This document shows positions 24,736 to 37,278 of a stretch of 64,000 bases of DNA, one piece after another (the first letter of the stretch is position 1; every line of letters starts with the position of its first letter). Origin of the DNA: Ichthyophthirius multifiliis. Lineage: Eukaryota > Ciliophora > Oligohymenophorea > Hymenostomatida. The translations under genes and the position numbers were made by a program. Below the pieces are notes generated by a model. That model worked only from the letters and a program-made list of their open reading frames with translations, was not told the origin of the DNA and did no database searches. The stretch is taken from NCBI RefSeq assembly GCF_000220395.1, contig NW_004086444.1:124001-188000 (forward strand), in the 5' to 3' direction.

Positions 24736-25733
24736 AGGGATAATCAAGCAAATTATGAAGATATTTAAGAATTATTTTAAAACTTGAATAAATATACATA
24801 ATTACAGAAACTTATTTTAATATTAAAGTTTTTAACATTTGTTTATTATTGAATATATAATATTTAAAAGCAAAAACTAGTTAAAAAATATTGATTTAGA
24901 AGATTGTTTATAAAAATTAATAAAAATAGAATAATTAAAATACTTAGATATTGCTTTATCGTAAAATATATATAAATATTTATTTAAAGAAATCAAAAAA
25001 TTTTTTGTTTTATTTTTATTTACTTTTAGAAATAATTAAATTGATAATTAAATTTGCTAAATTTTATTAAATAATCTACCTTTATTTATAAATTTAGAAG
25101 AATTTTCATTATATTTAATGTAATTTGTTTTTAAAAAAATAAAAAAAAAATTATATAAATAAAAAAATTGTTCTTAATTTAAGGAATTCAAATTTAAAAG
25201 ATATTCATTTAATAATTTAAGGATTTAAAAATAAAGAAAATTTAAAGAAATTAAAATTAAACTTATAATAAAATAAAATCGGATAATAAGAATTCGAATT
25301 ATTTATGAAATAACTACCTTAATTTAAATAATTATTAGAATTTAAATTAGATTTTTAGTAAATTTATAATAAAATATTAAAAAAAAAATATCTAAACTAA
25401 TTAGATAAAATAGTATAACCAATATATTATCTTTATTTTCAGTTATTTCTAATCTAGAAAGTCTTATTTACTTTTAAATTAATTTTTAGTAATACATATA
25501 TAAATAAAATGTATTTTTATCGAATAAATATATAAAGAAATAATAAAATAGAAAAAATTGAAAATATAATTTAAACTTATAAATAAAATCCTTTTTTATT
25601 TTATAATATGATTAATTTTGAAATAGCATTACCAGATAGTTTACATTTAAATCAATCTCAAAATATTATTAAATAGAAAAAAAATTATTATGTTTTTTAG
25701 TTAGTTTTAATAAATTTATTGCAAATGAAATGA
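24732..25733 (+). CDS. Leucine-rich-repeat-like protein
   Basis: Repeated strand-helix units typical of ciliate leucine-rich proteins: ELFQNLNKYTQLQKLILIL, DCLQKLIKIEQLKYLDIAL, LLNNLPLFINLEEFSLYLMQ, LIIQGFKNKENLKKLKLNL, ELFMKQLPQFKQLLEFKLDF. Repeat units are about 25-40 residues with Leu at strand positions, of the ribonuclease-inhibitor-like type, suggesting protein binding; partner unknown. Several short introns interrupt the repeats. The frame that runs into the first repeat has no clean ATG: the ATG at 24732 is one base out of frame, so either an indel or a missing first exon is present. The end is TGA 25731-25733; an extra terminal exon farther on (see 26431) cannot be excluded. Confidence 0.55.
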
Positions 25734-26920
25734 AATTTAATCCCTAATACTTACTTTTAGATTTTTATGTATGAAAAACTAATATATATGAATTTTATAA
25801 ATTATAAATAATTAAAATTAAATAAATAAAATATTATTATTTATAATTAAATAAATAAAACATTATTTTTAATTTTAAATTTAAATTAAAAAAATATGTT
25901 GTTAAAAGTTTGAATTTAAAAAATTTCAATTATTAGTTTATAATATATAATAATATTAAATTTTATTTATATTTATTTTTAATTAGTTTATTATTTTTTC
26001 AAATAAAATAAATACAAATATAAATGAAATTTTTAAACATTTAATTTTACTCATTATAAAACAAATATGATAAATATTAAAAAATGAATACATATAATAC
26101 TATATTATTTTTAAAAATTAATAATCAATTATTGAATATGAAAATTTTTTAAATTAAAGTATATATTTCCTATTTAAAAATATGTTTAAAATAATAAATT
26201 AAATTAAATAGCTAATGCATATTTTTTAACTTTTCAATAAATTTAAAATTTATTTAAAGAATATTTGAAAATAAAATAAAATATTTATTTATAATAAATA
26301 TTAATATAAAAAAGAATTTTTACTATTATTTTATAACAATATAATAAAAAATAAATTAAGTATTTCAATAATATTGATAATAATAAATATTGACTAATAA
26401 ATATATTATAATATATTTTTTTTTTAGATAATTAGTTAAATATATAAGTTATAATACAAAATCAGGATAGTTATTGGTTATTTTATATTAATATTTGCAA
26501 TTTTTAAAAAGATAGGATAAAAAGAATTCTAATTTACTTAGCAAGATATTAAAAAAAAATTGAATAATTAAAAAATAAAAATCAATTGAGCCAAAAATAT
26601 AAAAGAAATATAATAAAATGTAATATTCTTTTAGAAATATAACAAAATATATTAATATTATTTAATTTAATATTTTTTACTAAAATAAAAAATTGATGTG
26701 TTTCAAATATATAATTTAGTTAAAAAATATATATTATGTTATTTATATAAAGAATTTTTTAATTAATTACGAAAAAGATAATATTTCTTAAAAATTACAT
26801 GCTGTTTTTAATTAAAATTTAATTTTAAATTAAATACTGAAAGAAACATATATGAAGAAAATATTAAATTATTATTAAAAGTTAGAATGAAAAATAATAT
26901 GCGAATAAATATATATATAA

Positions 26921-26974
<54 letters not shown>

Positions 26975-27126
26975 TTTTTTTATACATATATATAAATAAA
27001 TAAATAATTATATTTAATACTTTAACAATTCTTTTAACTTAATGGTTAACAAAATATATACCAATATTAATTATACTTTTTAAAACAAACAAAATAAATT
27101 TAAAAAACATTAACATAAAAAAAACA
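25734..27126. other. Intergenic, low complexity, with a possible orphan exon
   Basis: Mostly AT-only. At 26431-26566 a plus-strand frame reads YNTKSGQLLVILYQYLQFLK and then RQDKKNSNLLSKILKKN to TGA, following a T-rich AG that looks like a splice acceptor, so it may be the last exon of a gene whose other exons are not recognisable. A TA repeat fills about 26910-26960. Confidence 0.4.
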
Positions 27127-28194
27127 TCATTTTTCAAGCATCATTTATAATTCTTATTAATCAATTTATTTAGCATCATTATTTTCTTCTTCAATTTTAT
27201 TATTTTCTCCTTCAATAAAATTTTAAGGATTGTCAAAATTCATTATAATTATTTAATTTTTTTATTTAATAAGCTCCACATTATATTAAGCACATTTACT
27301 AGTAATTTCTCTAACAAATCCCGTCATTTTTTTAATTTTATTTAAACAAACTTGAATAATTCTAAAAATATAAAATATATATATATAAAAAATTTAATTA
27401 TAATTATATTGCTTATCAATAACATCTAGTTTTAAAGGTGCTCCACCGGGTTTATGAATATTACAAATATCATTATAAATATTAACTGAAATAGTAATTC
27501 TTCCTTCCATTAATTATTCTTCTTAAGCAAGAGGATCAGCTACTAAAAGAGTCGCATTTTTAAATAGCGCAAAAGTAAAAGGAATAGGCATATGATGAAT
27601 AGATAATGGTTATGGATTTTTATCTGGATGAATTTTTATCTTCGATTATTATTCAATTGAAATATATGGTTTTCTAAAATGCAATAAGCTTATCATTACA
27701 CATAAATATATATTATCAATAAGATTTCCTCCATTTGAAATTACTGATGTTTCCACTGTTATATTCCATACTTTTTTTCCTGTAATTATACATAAACTTG
27801 CTACATCTATTGCTCTTTTATATATTTTTTATTTTGTTTTGAATTAAAAAAATTACTTTGATCCTTTTATAATTTTCTCTAATAATTTTTATATTTCGTT
27901 TGAATATTCTTTGAAATTTTACAAGTTTTATTATTATTCGTCTTATGTGGATGATAAATCTACTTTAAAAAACAAAAAACCTTCGTTTGGCTTTTCTTTT
28001 TTTGGATCTGTTATACTTGAATGCGTTTTAGTTGCTATATGTGTGTCTCCACTTATTAATTCAATTTCGCCTGGATTTAATCCAAAATGAACTTCGATTT
28101 TACGACTATTTAATAATGTTCTTCCATCTAATCTTAATTCTTATTCTAATGATTTTAAGCAAAATTCTTTATCATTTTAATTTAATGTCTTCAT
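27127..28194 (-). CDS. EXOSC9: Exosome complex subunit RRP45 (EXOSC9), RNase PH-like
   Basis: Structural RNase PH-type subunit of the RNA exosome ring, acting in nuclear and cytoplasmic RNA decay and rRNA processing. Key stretches: EQELRLDGRTLLNSRKIEVH (the LDGR start of RNase PH domains), TDPKKEKPNEGFLFFKVDLS, RAIDVASLCIITGKKVWNIT, LLHFRKPYISIE, PLSIHHMPIPFTFALFKN, LLVADPLAQEEQLMEGRITI and DICNIHKPGGAPLKLDVIDK. These follow human RRP45 block by block, including the SIHHMPI signature. The C-terminal extension is acidic (IEGENNKIEEENNDAKQ) and ends LEK, TGA 27129-27127. Length of about 330 aa is near the family core. The single intron (27362-27412) appears to use a GC donor; splicing there restores VIDK-IIQVCLNKIKKMTGFV. 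Confidence 0.93.
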
Positions 28195-28373
28195 TGTATT
28201 ATATTTTATTAATTTTTATATAAAAAAATCTTAATATTATTTTTATATTTAATTTTATACTTTTATATTATTCTTAAAAATTTATGTTATTTTTTATTAA
28301 TTCTTTTATTTATTTCGTTAAAAAAAATAAAAATATTAAATTTATTTTAATCAAAACAAATTCTATTAAACAC

Positions 28374-31300
28374 ATGAATTCGGTAAATGGATCTCCGAAA
28401 ACTTAAAATGATAAATTAAAAAGAACATTTTTAAAATAATATTAAATTTCAAAAGCATAAATACAAAAAGTATAAAATTTAAAATATATATTTATCATAT
28501 GTATTTTATTTTTAATTTAAAAAAAGAAATAATACAAAAAAGCATTTTTCAATCTTAAAACAATAGTTGAAAATGATATATATAATATAATATCTCCATA
28601 TTATAAATTGCAATCATATTATAGATAGTTTTACATTATTTAAAAAATAATAGAAAAATAATTAATAAATCATTTTCTTAAAAAAAAAGAAAATTAAAAC
28701 AATTTAATATAATTAAATAATAATTAAATTGATATTTTTTATGAGTATTTAGACATTTATTTATAAAATTAAGATAAAGATTTTAATAATGAAAATTAAA
28801 ATAGCTATTAAGTATCATTTGAGGAACTTAAATTAATATTTAATATATTCTACATGAATACTTAAATATTATTAAATAATTATTATATAGCAAAAACATA
28901 AGAAAAATAATTTTTAGCTTTAAAATATTTATTATAAGCTTAAAATTTAGTTAAATAAACACTATACGTTTAAGTAAAATATTTTAATAAATAATTAAAA
29001 TTAAAATTAAAATTAAAAAAGTGTTAAAATTTGTTATATTTATATATAAAAATTGTAATTTTAATTAGTAACTTTTATATTGATAATAAATTGTATAATT
29101 ATAGCATTTCTTTATTATTATAATAATTGGAAAACATTCATATATTAATAAATATTAGTTATATAGAATTATCATAAAATCAGCAATTTGTTATTTATAA
29201 AAGAAAAAAAAAGAATTTAGATTTTTGAAAGTGATTAAATTAATAATTCATTTTCTATATAATTTAGTTTATTTATTTGAATTATAATTTGAAATTAGAA
29301 AGGCTTTTGAGAGTTTTTAATTAGCGGCTTATTTTGGAAAATGCCTCCAAACAGATACTAATGACGAATTTAGAAATAATTTAAATATCTTATGTATTGA
29401 TATTAATAAAAAAGTAGAATTTTTTTATATATATACTTATTTTTAGTTTTTTCTATATAGTATTCCTAATTTTTGTTAGAACTTAATGATATAAACATGT
29501 TAGCATAGAAAATTTTATATAAAAATGTAAATTAATTACATATAGAAGAAAAATAATATAAAATAGAAGAAAAATAAGAAAATTATATAGATAATTATTT
29601 TTATCAAAAAAATAATATTAAGCAATTGAACTATTAATAATTACTAATAGTATCATAAAAAAAAACATATAAAATGTTTCGCAAAATAATGATAAATAAT
29701 ATTAAAATACTAAAGAAGATGATTATTAGTATAAATGTATAAAAAATTGTAATTTATAATAAAATAATAATGTTAAATAAAAATAAAGTATTAATGAAAA
29801 AACTTTTGATAATTAAACATAAACTTAACAATATATTAATTAAGAAACTTAAGAAACTTAAATAACTAATATAAGTTTTTAAGCTAATGAAATAAAATAA
29901 AAAAAAAAAAAATAGAAAAATAATAATGAGTAGAAAAATAATTAAATTAATATAATTTATAATATTATATTATATAAAAAAATTAAAAAAGTAGTATAAA
30001 AAGTTAGAAGAAAATTTAAAGGATAAATATAATGAAAACTAATAATACAAAAAATTAAAGCTTATTGTAAAAGATATTTTAATAAAAAAATAAAGTTAGA
30101 TATAATATAAAATAAAGAAAAAAAAGCATATCATAAAATAAATTTAAAAATGATATAAGTTAAATAAATTAAAAAATTGAAAAAAATTAATAATAAACAT
30201 AATAATAACAATAATAATAATAATAAAATAATAATAATAATAATAATAATTATAATAATAATAATAATATTAAAATATTAAAAATAAATAATTCTAATTA
30301 AGTATTTATTATTTTAAATAATTATATAATATTATATATTTTTATTTATTTATTAATTTTTTTTTAATATTTATTTGCTTTTAAAGATAGTTTTTCCATA
30401 AATAAAACATATAAATTTGTTGAAACAAATAATTTAATTAATCAAAATTATCAATTTATTCCTTTTAATTAGTATTTTTTTAAAAAAACATAAATTTTTA
30501 TATTTTTTGCTTACATATAATAGAATTATTAGTGAGACTAATGATTGTATAAAAAGTATTTCATATGATTAAAAAAATATAGATTTTTGTAGGTAAATGA
30601 TAAATTAAAAAAAAGCTGAAGATTTAGGATTATTTTTTTAAAATAAAGATTTTTATAAATAAAAAAATTATTCTAAATATATTCCAATAACTAATGTAAA
30701 TTTATTTTATTTTAAATTTTTATATTTTTATTAAAATAAAAAGTATTAAAAATAAATAATGCAATCATAATATTTGGTTTAAAATTATATAGCTTAAAAA
30801 AAAATTTTTAATAAAAAATTAATGAATAACAAAATAATTAATATAAAGAAAATGAAAATTTAATTGAATATGAAAATGATAAGACTAAAACTAAATTGAA
30901 AAGTATTATATTAAAGCATAAAAAAGTGTTTCCAATGCCAAAAATAAGATAATTCTTTATTGATTAAATAAAATATTAATTTTATGAATAATCTAAAGAA
31001 TAATAAAAATAAATAGTGTTTAAAAATAAAAGCGAATAAGATTTAAAAATAACAGAAAATTAATTATAAAATGAAAAATTAAATTAATTAAAGAAAAACT
31101 TTTTAAATTAATAATTCATTTAAAATAAAATTTTCACTTATAATAGAGTATTATTGAATAAAGTAATATTAGAGTAGAAATAATAAATAAATTAATAAAA
31201 ATAAAAAGTTAGATGTAATTCTTTATATATTAACTAAAATAAAAATATTGAAAAATCCAAGAAAAAAAGGTATATGAATAATATATATATATATTAAAAT

Positions 31301-31461
31301 CTATAATTTATTTTTATAATTGTAATTTTTTTTAAAGGTTTAAATATATTTATGAAAATTATTAATTGTTTTAAAGCTTTTAAAAATATATAAAAATATC
31401 GAAAATATAAAAGTATTAATAAGAAATATTTAATGGTAATTTTAACAATTAATTTAATTGA
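28374..31461 (+). CDS. Long Gln/Lys/Asn-rich protein of unknown function
   Basis: Not recognised. Starts MNSVNGSPKTQNDKLKRTFL; after an intron (about 28471-28568) it reads ISPYYKLQSYYRQFYIIQK and, further on, EIRKAFESFQLAAYFGKCLQ followed by TDTNDEFRNNLNILCIDIN, the most ordered-looking part. The centre is Gln-rich with polyQ/polyN (about 30195-30270). Later exons include NKTYKFVETNNLINQNYQFI, RQMINQKKAEDLGLFFQNKD and KHKKVFPMPKIRQFFIDQIK. The final exon ends QQEIFNGNFNNQFN at TGA 31459-31461. Many AT-rich introns and uncertain frames mean exon joins are approximate, and this span could hold two genes. No catalytic or binding motif was seen. Confidence 0.45.
30195..30275 (+). repeat. (TAA/AAT)n trinucleotide repeat
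   Basis: TAA-type repeat read as polyQ that slips into poly-Asn, within the Gln-rich gene. Confidence 0.7.
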
Positions 31462-31884
31462 TTAAAATAAAAATAAATAAATATAAAATACATTATTAAT
31501 ATGATAATAGTTTGAAGAATTAATTTTCTATTTTATATTATATATATAAATAATATTTAATACTAATAAATTGATAATTATAAATATAAAATATAATATA
31601 TTATAATATAATATACTATATTTTTTTTGTTAATAAATCTTATTTAATTTATTATTTATTTTTATTTAAATTATTTTCATTTTTTTTACTTTATTTTTTA
31701 TTTACCAAATAACTTATATCCATTTTTTTTCTTTTAATTTTTTAAATACTAAAAAACTTAAAATAAATAAAATATTTATTAAAGATTTAATAAATACTTT
31801 ATATTATATATTTAACAAAGAATAATTATAAAATTATTATTTATTAAATTCAAAATAAATATATATGTATATAAAAAAAAAAAT
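31462..31884. other. Convergent intergenic region
   Basis: AT-only spacer between two 3' ends. It contains a short imperfect repeat of AATATAATATA type at 31590-31620. No gene is visible. Confidence 0.55.
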
Positions 31885-33760
31885 TCAATATTTTTTCTTA
31901 ACTTAAACAAATTCTTAAACAACTTCTATTGTTTCAGAAACTTAATTAGGATTATATTAAGGAATATAATCAGCAACAGTAGTATTGGTTGTTTATTAAG
32001 ATTTTCTAATAATTTCATCAATATTATCAGTGAAACTTTATCTAACAACATTTTTACTTCTTTTAATAATTTCAGATTCATCTTATTATTTTTATTAATT
32101 CTATTTTCCAATTTACATTTATAATTCTAAAATAAAATTATTTAGCCTTTATATTTCTTAATTTTTTTCATTTATAATTCTTTCTAATCTAATTTTGTTT
32201 AAAAATAAAATAAAATAAAATAAAATAAAAACAAAATACTAATTGATTTTATTTTATAAAAAGTCAATTTATTATACAAGCAATGTAATTTTTTCTTCAA
32301 ATTCTGAATTATTAGTTTAAATTTTTATATTTGAATAATTTTTTATTTATAATTCTAGACTAGAAATCTAGTTTTTATATACAGTAATCTAAGTATTTTA
32401 ATATTCTAATTCTGTAATCTATTTTCTTAATTAAATAATCAAATTTTCATATTCTAATATTTTCTTTTGACAAGATTCCAAAGATTAAGTCAAATATACC
32501 TATTTAACTTCCCATTAACTATCTTTTTCTTATACATTACCTTATATTTATGTGATTTTAATAGTTAGATTATTAATTTATAAATTTAATTTTTAGATAT
32601 CTTAGTCACTTTGTAATAATTATTATTAATAATATTTTGAAGTTTCTTCTAATTATAGATTTTTTTACTATAAAATTTGATAATCTTATAATTTTAATTC
32701 TAATTGATTTCTAGATTAATTTTAATTACCCAATTCTTTCTCATAATATTATATTTTTTATTCATAAAATTAAACTGACTATGTTAATTAGGCTATTTTA
32801 ATTTCCAAATCATTACTTTTGCTTAACCCACCTTCTAATTCTTTTTCTCTTTTAGACCTTTTTATCAATTCATTTCTAAGTTGTTCTTTTTCTTAACTTG
32901 AATTATTAATTTGTATATTCAACTAGTTTATTGTTTGTTAGAATTCTTCCAATTTTAAACCCTATGTATTTCTCTAAAATTATAATTATGTTAATTCTTT
33001 TTACTAACGAACATTTTCCTCAGATTATCTTTTTAATAAAATTTAAAGGTTTTCGTTTTCGCTTTTTAAAAGCATATAATTTTGTTCTAATTTACCCATT
33101 TCAAGCTTTAAAGAATTAACTTAAGTTATAAAATTAATGTCTTATTAATTATTAGATGTAGTGTTTTATATTTAGATTAATAATTATTAATTTTATTATT
33201 CTAATCTAATTATATTTTTAAGTATTTTTTTTTATTGTTTTATTATATAATATATTTATTAAAAAAATTATATTTTAAATTAAAATTACTATGTAATTTA
33301 CTATCTTAATTCGGCAACTAAAGAACTATCTTCTTCTGTGTTTTTTTCAATATAAATTGGTTTTTAAATGATTCTTTCTTAAACAAAAGCAGGTTAAGTA
33401 GTTAAAGTGTAAATAGGTACTTATTAAACTTATTAACTTATTTATACTTATTGTTTTTATTGTACTTATTAAACGTATTATATTTATTATGGTTACTATA
33501 ATTATTAAATTTTATAAGTAGTAATAGGTTAAGTATTATAAATTATACTTTAAGCTATAGGTAAAATTTGCTAAGAAGGATTTTAAGATATTAACTATTA
33601 TTAAGATTTTTATTATAGTAAAACTGGATTTCGTTAAGGATATTGGGTTTATTAAATTGCTTATCCTTATTAAAAATCATCAGCTTAAACAGTTTTATAT
33701 TTAGGAAATTATTAAATATATGTTTAAGAATTTTATTATTATTAAAATTATTATTATTAA

Positions 33761-33816
<56 letters not shown>

Positions 33817-33981
33817 GATTAAAAATGCTCTTGAGTTTGTAAGTATTTCTCCTGTATTTTTAACTTGCATCTATTAGTTAGACTATTAATTTATCAATTA
33901 TTATATGCGAGGTGGACTTTAGGTTACTTATGATTGATATTTTTATAATTTTTGATCGACTTATTAATATCTTTAATTCAT
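31885..33981 (-). CDS. PolyQ-headed coiled-coil protein
   Basis: Not assigned to a family. The N-terminus reads MNQRYQQVDQKLQKYQSQV, QSPPRIQQLINQ and NTGEILTNSRAFLIQ, then a long polyQ tract, then a Pro/Gln/Thr-rich stretch (QILPIAQSIIYNTQPITTYK, VQQVPIYTLTTQPAFVQ), then about 350 residues of coiled coil (KLEQNYMLLKSENENLQILL, EKEQLRNELIKRSKREKELE, LESCQKKILEYENLIIQLRK). The tail reads DESEIIKRSKNVVRQSFTDN and ends EFVQVKKKY, TGA 31887-31885. Introns lie near 32180-32260 and possibly near 33210-33290. The plan (disordered polyQ head, central coil, short tail) suggests a structural protein of the cortex or basal bodies, but that is inference. Alveolin repeats were considered; VP-Y fragments are too few to support them. 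Confidence 0.75.
33738..33815 (-). repeat. (TTA)n microsatellite coding polyQ
   Basis: TTA units on the plus strand, read as TAA = Gln on the coding minus strand of the coiled-coil gene. Confidence 0.85.
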
Positions 33982-34825
33982 TTTTTTTTATTAAATTATT
34001 TATAATTTTTTATTAATAATATATTAAAGTTTTATTTTTAATTAAATAAAAATATATTATTATTATTATTTTTTCTATTATTTATAATTATATAAATATT
34101 ATAATATATCTTATTATTTTAAATAGAAAAAATAATTTTTTTAATATATATAATATTAAATTTTAATTATTTATTAAATAATTATATATATTTTTTAATT
34201 AGTTATTTAATATTTTTATATATAATATTTTTTATTTTTAAAACTATTATATTTAATTATTTATATTCTAATGAATTTTTTTTAATGCTTATGCTTATGT
34301 TTATCTTTTTTTTAATTTTTTAAAATATAAAGAATAAAAAAATTAATTTATATTTATCTTTTTTTTTTAATAATTTTTTTTAAATATTTTTTTTATTTTA
34401 ATCTAAAATTTTATTTTTATATCTAAAAATTCATTTTTAATTTTTTAATGTTTACATAATATAATTTATTTATTTTTAATTTTAAAAAAACTTGGTTAAC
34501 TAAATATTTAATTTATTAAAATTTTAAAAGTATATATAATGTGTATATAAATTTTATATAAAATAAATATTTTTATTTAATAAAAAGCAAAACATGATTT
34601 TTTAAATTTATTTTATTATTTTAAATGTTTAGTATCTATTTTTTTTAAATTATGAACAGAATTAATAAGATTATTTTATTCATTTTATTAATGTTTAAAT
34701 ATATATTTTTTTTTTTATTATTAAAAATAAAATTATTAATTATTTTTATTTTCTTATAAATTATATTTAATCAGTATTTTTTTATAATATTAGAGCTAAA
34801 ATAAATTTACAAAATATATAAATAA
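33982..34825. other. Divergent intergenic region
   Basis: AT-only spacer between divergent 5' ends. No motif or gene is visible. Confidence 0.55.
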
Positions 34826-35382
34826 ATGGAATTATAAAATTAAAGTTTACTACCAAATAAACAATATTAATAATATCTAACAAAAGCCCATACTACTAAA
34901 GGTATAAATATAATAAACTATAACTAAAATTATTTTCATTTATTTTAGGAGAATTAATATTTATAATTAGCTCATTTGTATTAAATTATTAATAATTTTA
35001 AAATCAAGGATAATTAGGATAAATATTAGTATATGTTAGCTAATCTAAGACATAAATTAAATAATATAAAGGATAATGTAATAATAATAATAAAATAATA
35101 TTATAAAAATAAAATAAAAAAATAGTAATAAAATCTGAATGTTTAAATTAAGAAATATAAATTTCAGATTAATATTATAATTAAATTTTAAACTTTTTTA
35201 ATGAAAAAATCGAAAACGTAATAATAAAATTAGATGATAATGAAGAATCAAATTAAAAATAAGTAGATTTTATTTAAATTATTTTTTAATTATTTATGAT
35301 ATAAAAAAAATAAAATAAAATAGATGAAAATATAATAAAAGGCTAATATTAATACTCATGTATAATTTAAATATATATTTAA

Positions 35383-35422
<40 letters not shown>

Positions 35423-36063
35423 TTTTTTTTATAAATTAGTATAATATACTAGAAATTACACTAAATTAATGTTTAGGTGATGTTTCATTAGAATAAATAC
35501 TTGATTAAATATAAAAAGTATATAAAAAAAAAGAGGAGACTATAAAAGATTTAAAGTTTTCATTAGAATAAAAAATTCAAGAAATAAATAAATTAACATA
35601 ATAATTGGCTATATAAGAAGAAACACATTCAAAAAACATGAAAAATATAATTAATAAATTCTCTTTATTACTAAACGAGAAAAAAAAATTAATATTAGAA
35701 AAAATAAACGGAAAAAATAAACAATTATATGAAAAAATAATAGATAACTAATTATATTAGCCTTCTATTAATATAATTTAATTATGTAAAAAAAAAATTA
35801 GATTATTTTTATATTTTTTTAATAAAAAAAAAGAACAAAAGCATAATGATTTATCAATAACTGAAAAAAGTTTGCTTAAAAACGATAATCTTTTGACATA
35901 AAAAATTTTAGAAAATTAAGCAAAACCGAACTTTACTTAAGATAAAATTCCAAGTAAATAAATACTTAAAAGAAGGTTTTAAAGATTAAATGAATAAGAT
36001 AATGATGAAGATATTTAATTGAATTCATAAGAAATAGATGAATTTGATATTTAAACTGAATGA
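34826..36063 (+). CDS. XRCC4: Probable XRCC4, non-homologous end-joining factor
   Basis: XRCC4 dimerises through a long coiled coil and holds DNA ligase IV for end joining. Here an N-terminal strand-rich part of about 170 residues (GELIFIISSFVLNYQQF, YNILEITLNQCLGDVSLEQI) precedes a coiled coil (KVYKKKEETIKDLKFSLEQK, IQEINKLTQQLAIQEETHSK) that runs into NKFSLLLNEKKKLILEKI. This last segment closely matches the FxxVLNEKKxKI ligase-binding segment of known XRCC4. A Lys/Asp/Glu-rich disordered tail follows, ending DEFDIQTE at TGA 36061-36063. Head-coil-tail order and total length (about 340 aa) agree with the family. Introns lie near 34892-34948, 35350-35430 and 35785-35832. The head is too diverged to confirm by eye, so the call rests mainly on the coiled-coil signature and layout. 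It could alternatively be another XRCC4-superfamily member (PAXX, XLF, SAS-6). Confidence 0.6.
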
Positions 36064-36278
36064 AAAAAAAATATTATAAAATATAATATAAGTATATATT
36101 CTATATTTTAAATTTAATATAATACTAGATTTTATTATTGATAATTTCTTATTATTTTTATTATGTAAAATAGTAAAAATAATAAATTAATATTTAAATG
36201 CTTTTTTTTCTATAATTATTTATTTATAATTTTTTTTATATGAAAATTATTATTATTTTTATATAAAATAAAAAATAA

Positions 36279-37244
36279 TCATTTTAAAGATTATCTTGCT
36301 TTTTCAAGCACTTCTTTTTCAATTTTTGGATAATTTGGGAAAATCTCAAGAATTTTCTTACAAATATTTATACAATCAACAAATCTCTTAGCTTTTAAAT
36401 AATTGAAACTCAATCTAAAAGCAATAGAAGCTGATTTTTCATTAGTTAATTTATTTGCTTTTTCATAATGAGTAGCTGCGTCTACATAAGAACTTTCTTT
36501 TTCTTTAATAAGTCCCATATATTCTTCAGCTTTTCCTTTTTTTTAAATATCTAAATAAAATAAAGATATATTTATATATTATTACCACAAGACTAATTAT
36601 ATTTAAGACATTTTTTAAGGATTTCTTCAGCATTATCATATTTCTATATAGAAACATAAGAATCAGCATATAATAGCCATGCTCTTTCCAAATCATCACC
36701 GTATTCAGTCAAGTAATTCTTTTTCCATAAAATCTTTAATAAATTTTTAGCCTCAGTACTTTTTTTTAAATGAATTTCCCAATAGCTAAGGCTAACATAG
36801 CAGGTATATATTCATTATTAGCTTTTAAAATATCAGTTAAATTTTTAATTCCTTATTCTAATCCTCCTTTATATTTATTTCCACCTAAAAAATAAACATA
36901 ACTTTCCATAACTAAATATCTCAAATAAGATGATCTCGCCTACATTTCCCTTAGTAAACTCTCACAAGCTCTTAAATTTATTTCATCAACTATTTTAGCA
37001 CTTTCATCTACATTACTATAGTATAAATCTTAATCAGGATTTAAATATATATCAATCATATTTACTAAAGATTCTTCAGCATACTAAATTGATTTTTTAG
37101 CTTTAGAAAATTCATTTAGAGCATCTTTCGGGCATCTATAAAAATATAAAATAAAAATATAAATATAAATATAAATAGATAAAATAAATGTTTATAAATA
37201 ATAAAAAATAAACTATATATACTTTAATATATATATAAATATAT

Positions 37245-37278
<34 letters not shown>

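Noticed and set aside
31885-33981. Assignment of the polyQ coiled-coil protein to the alveolin (IMC) family
   Set aside because: Only isolated VPIY-like pieces are present, without the repeated EKVVEVP-type units that define alveolins.
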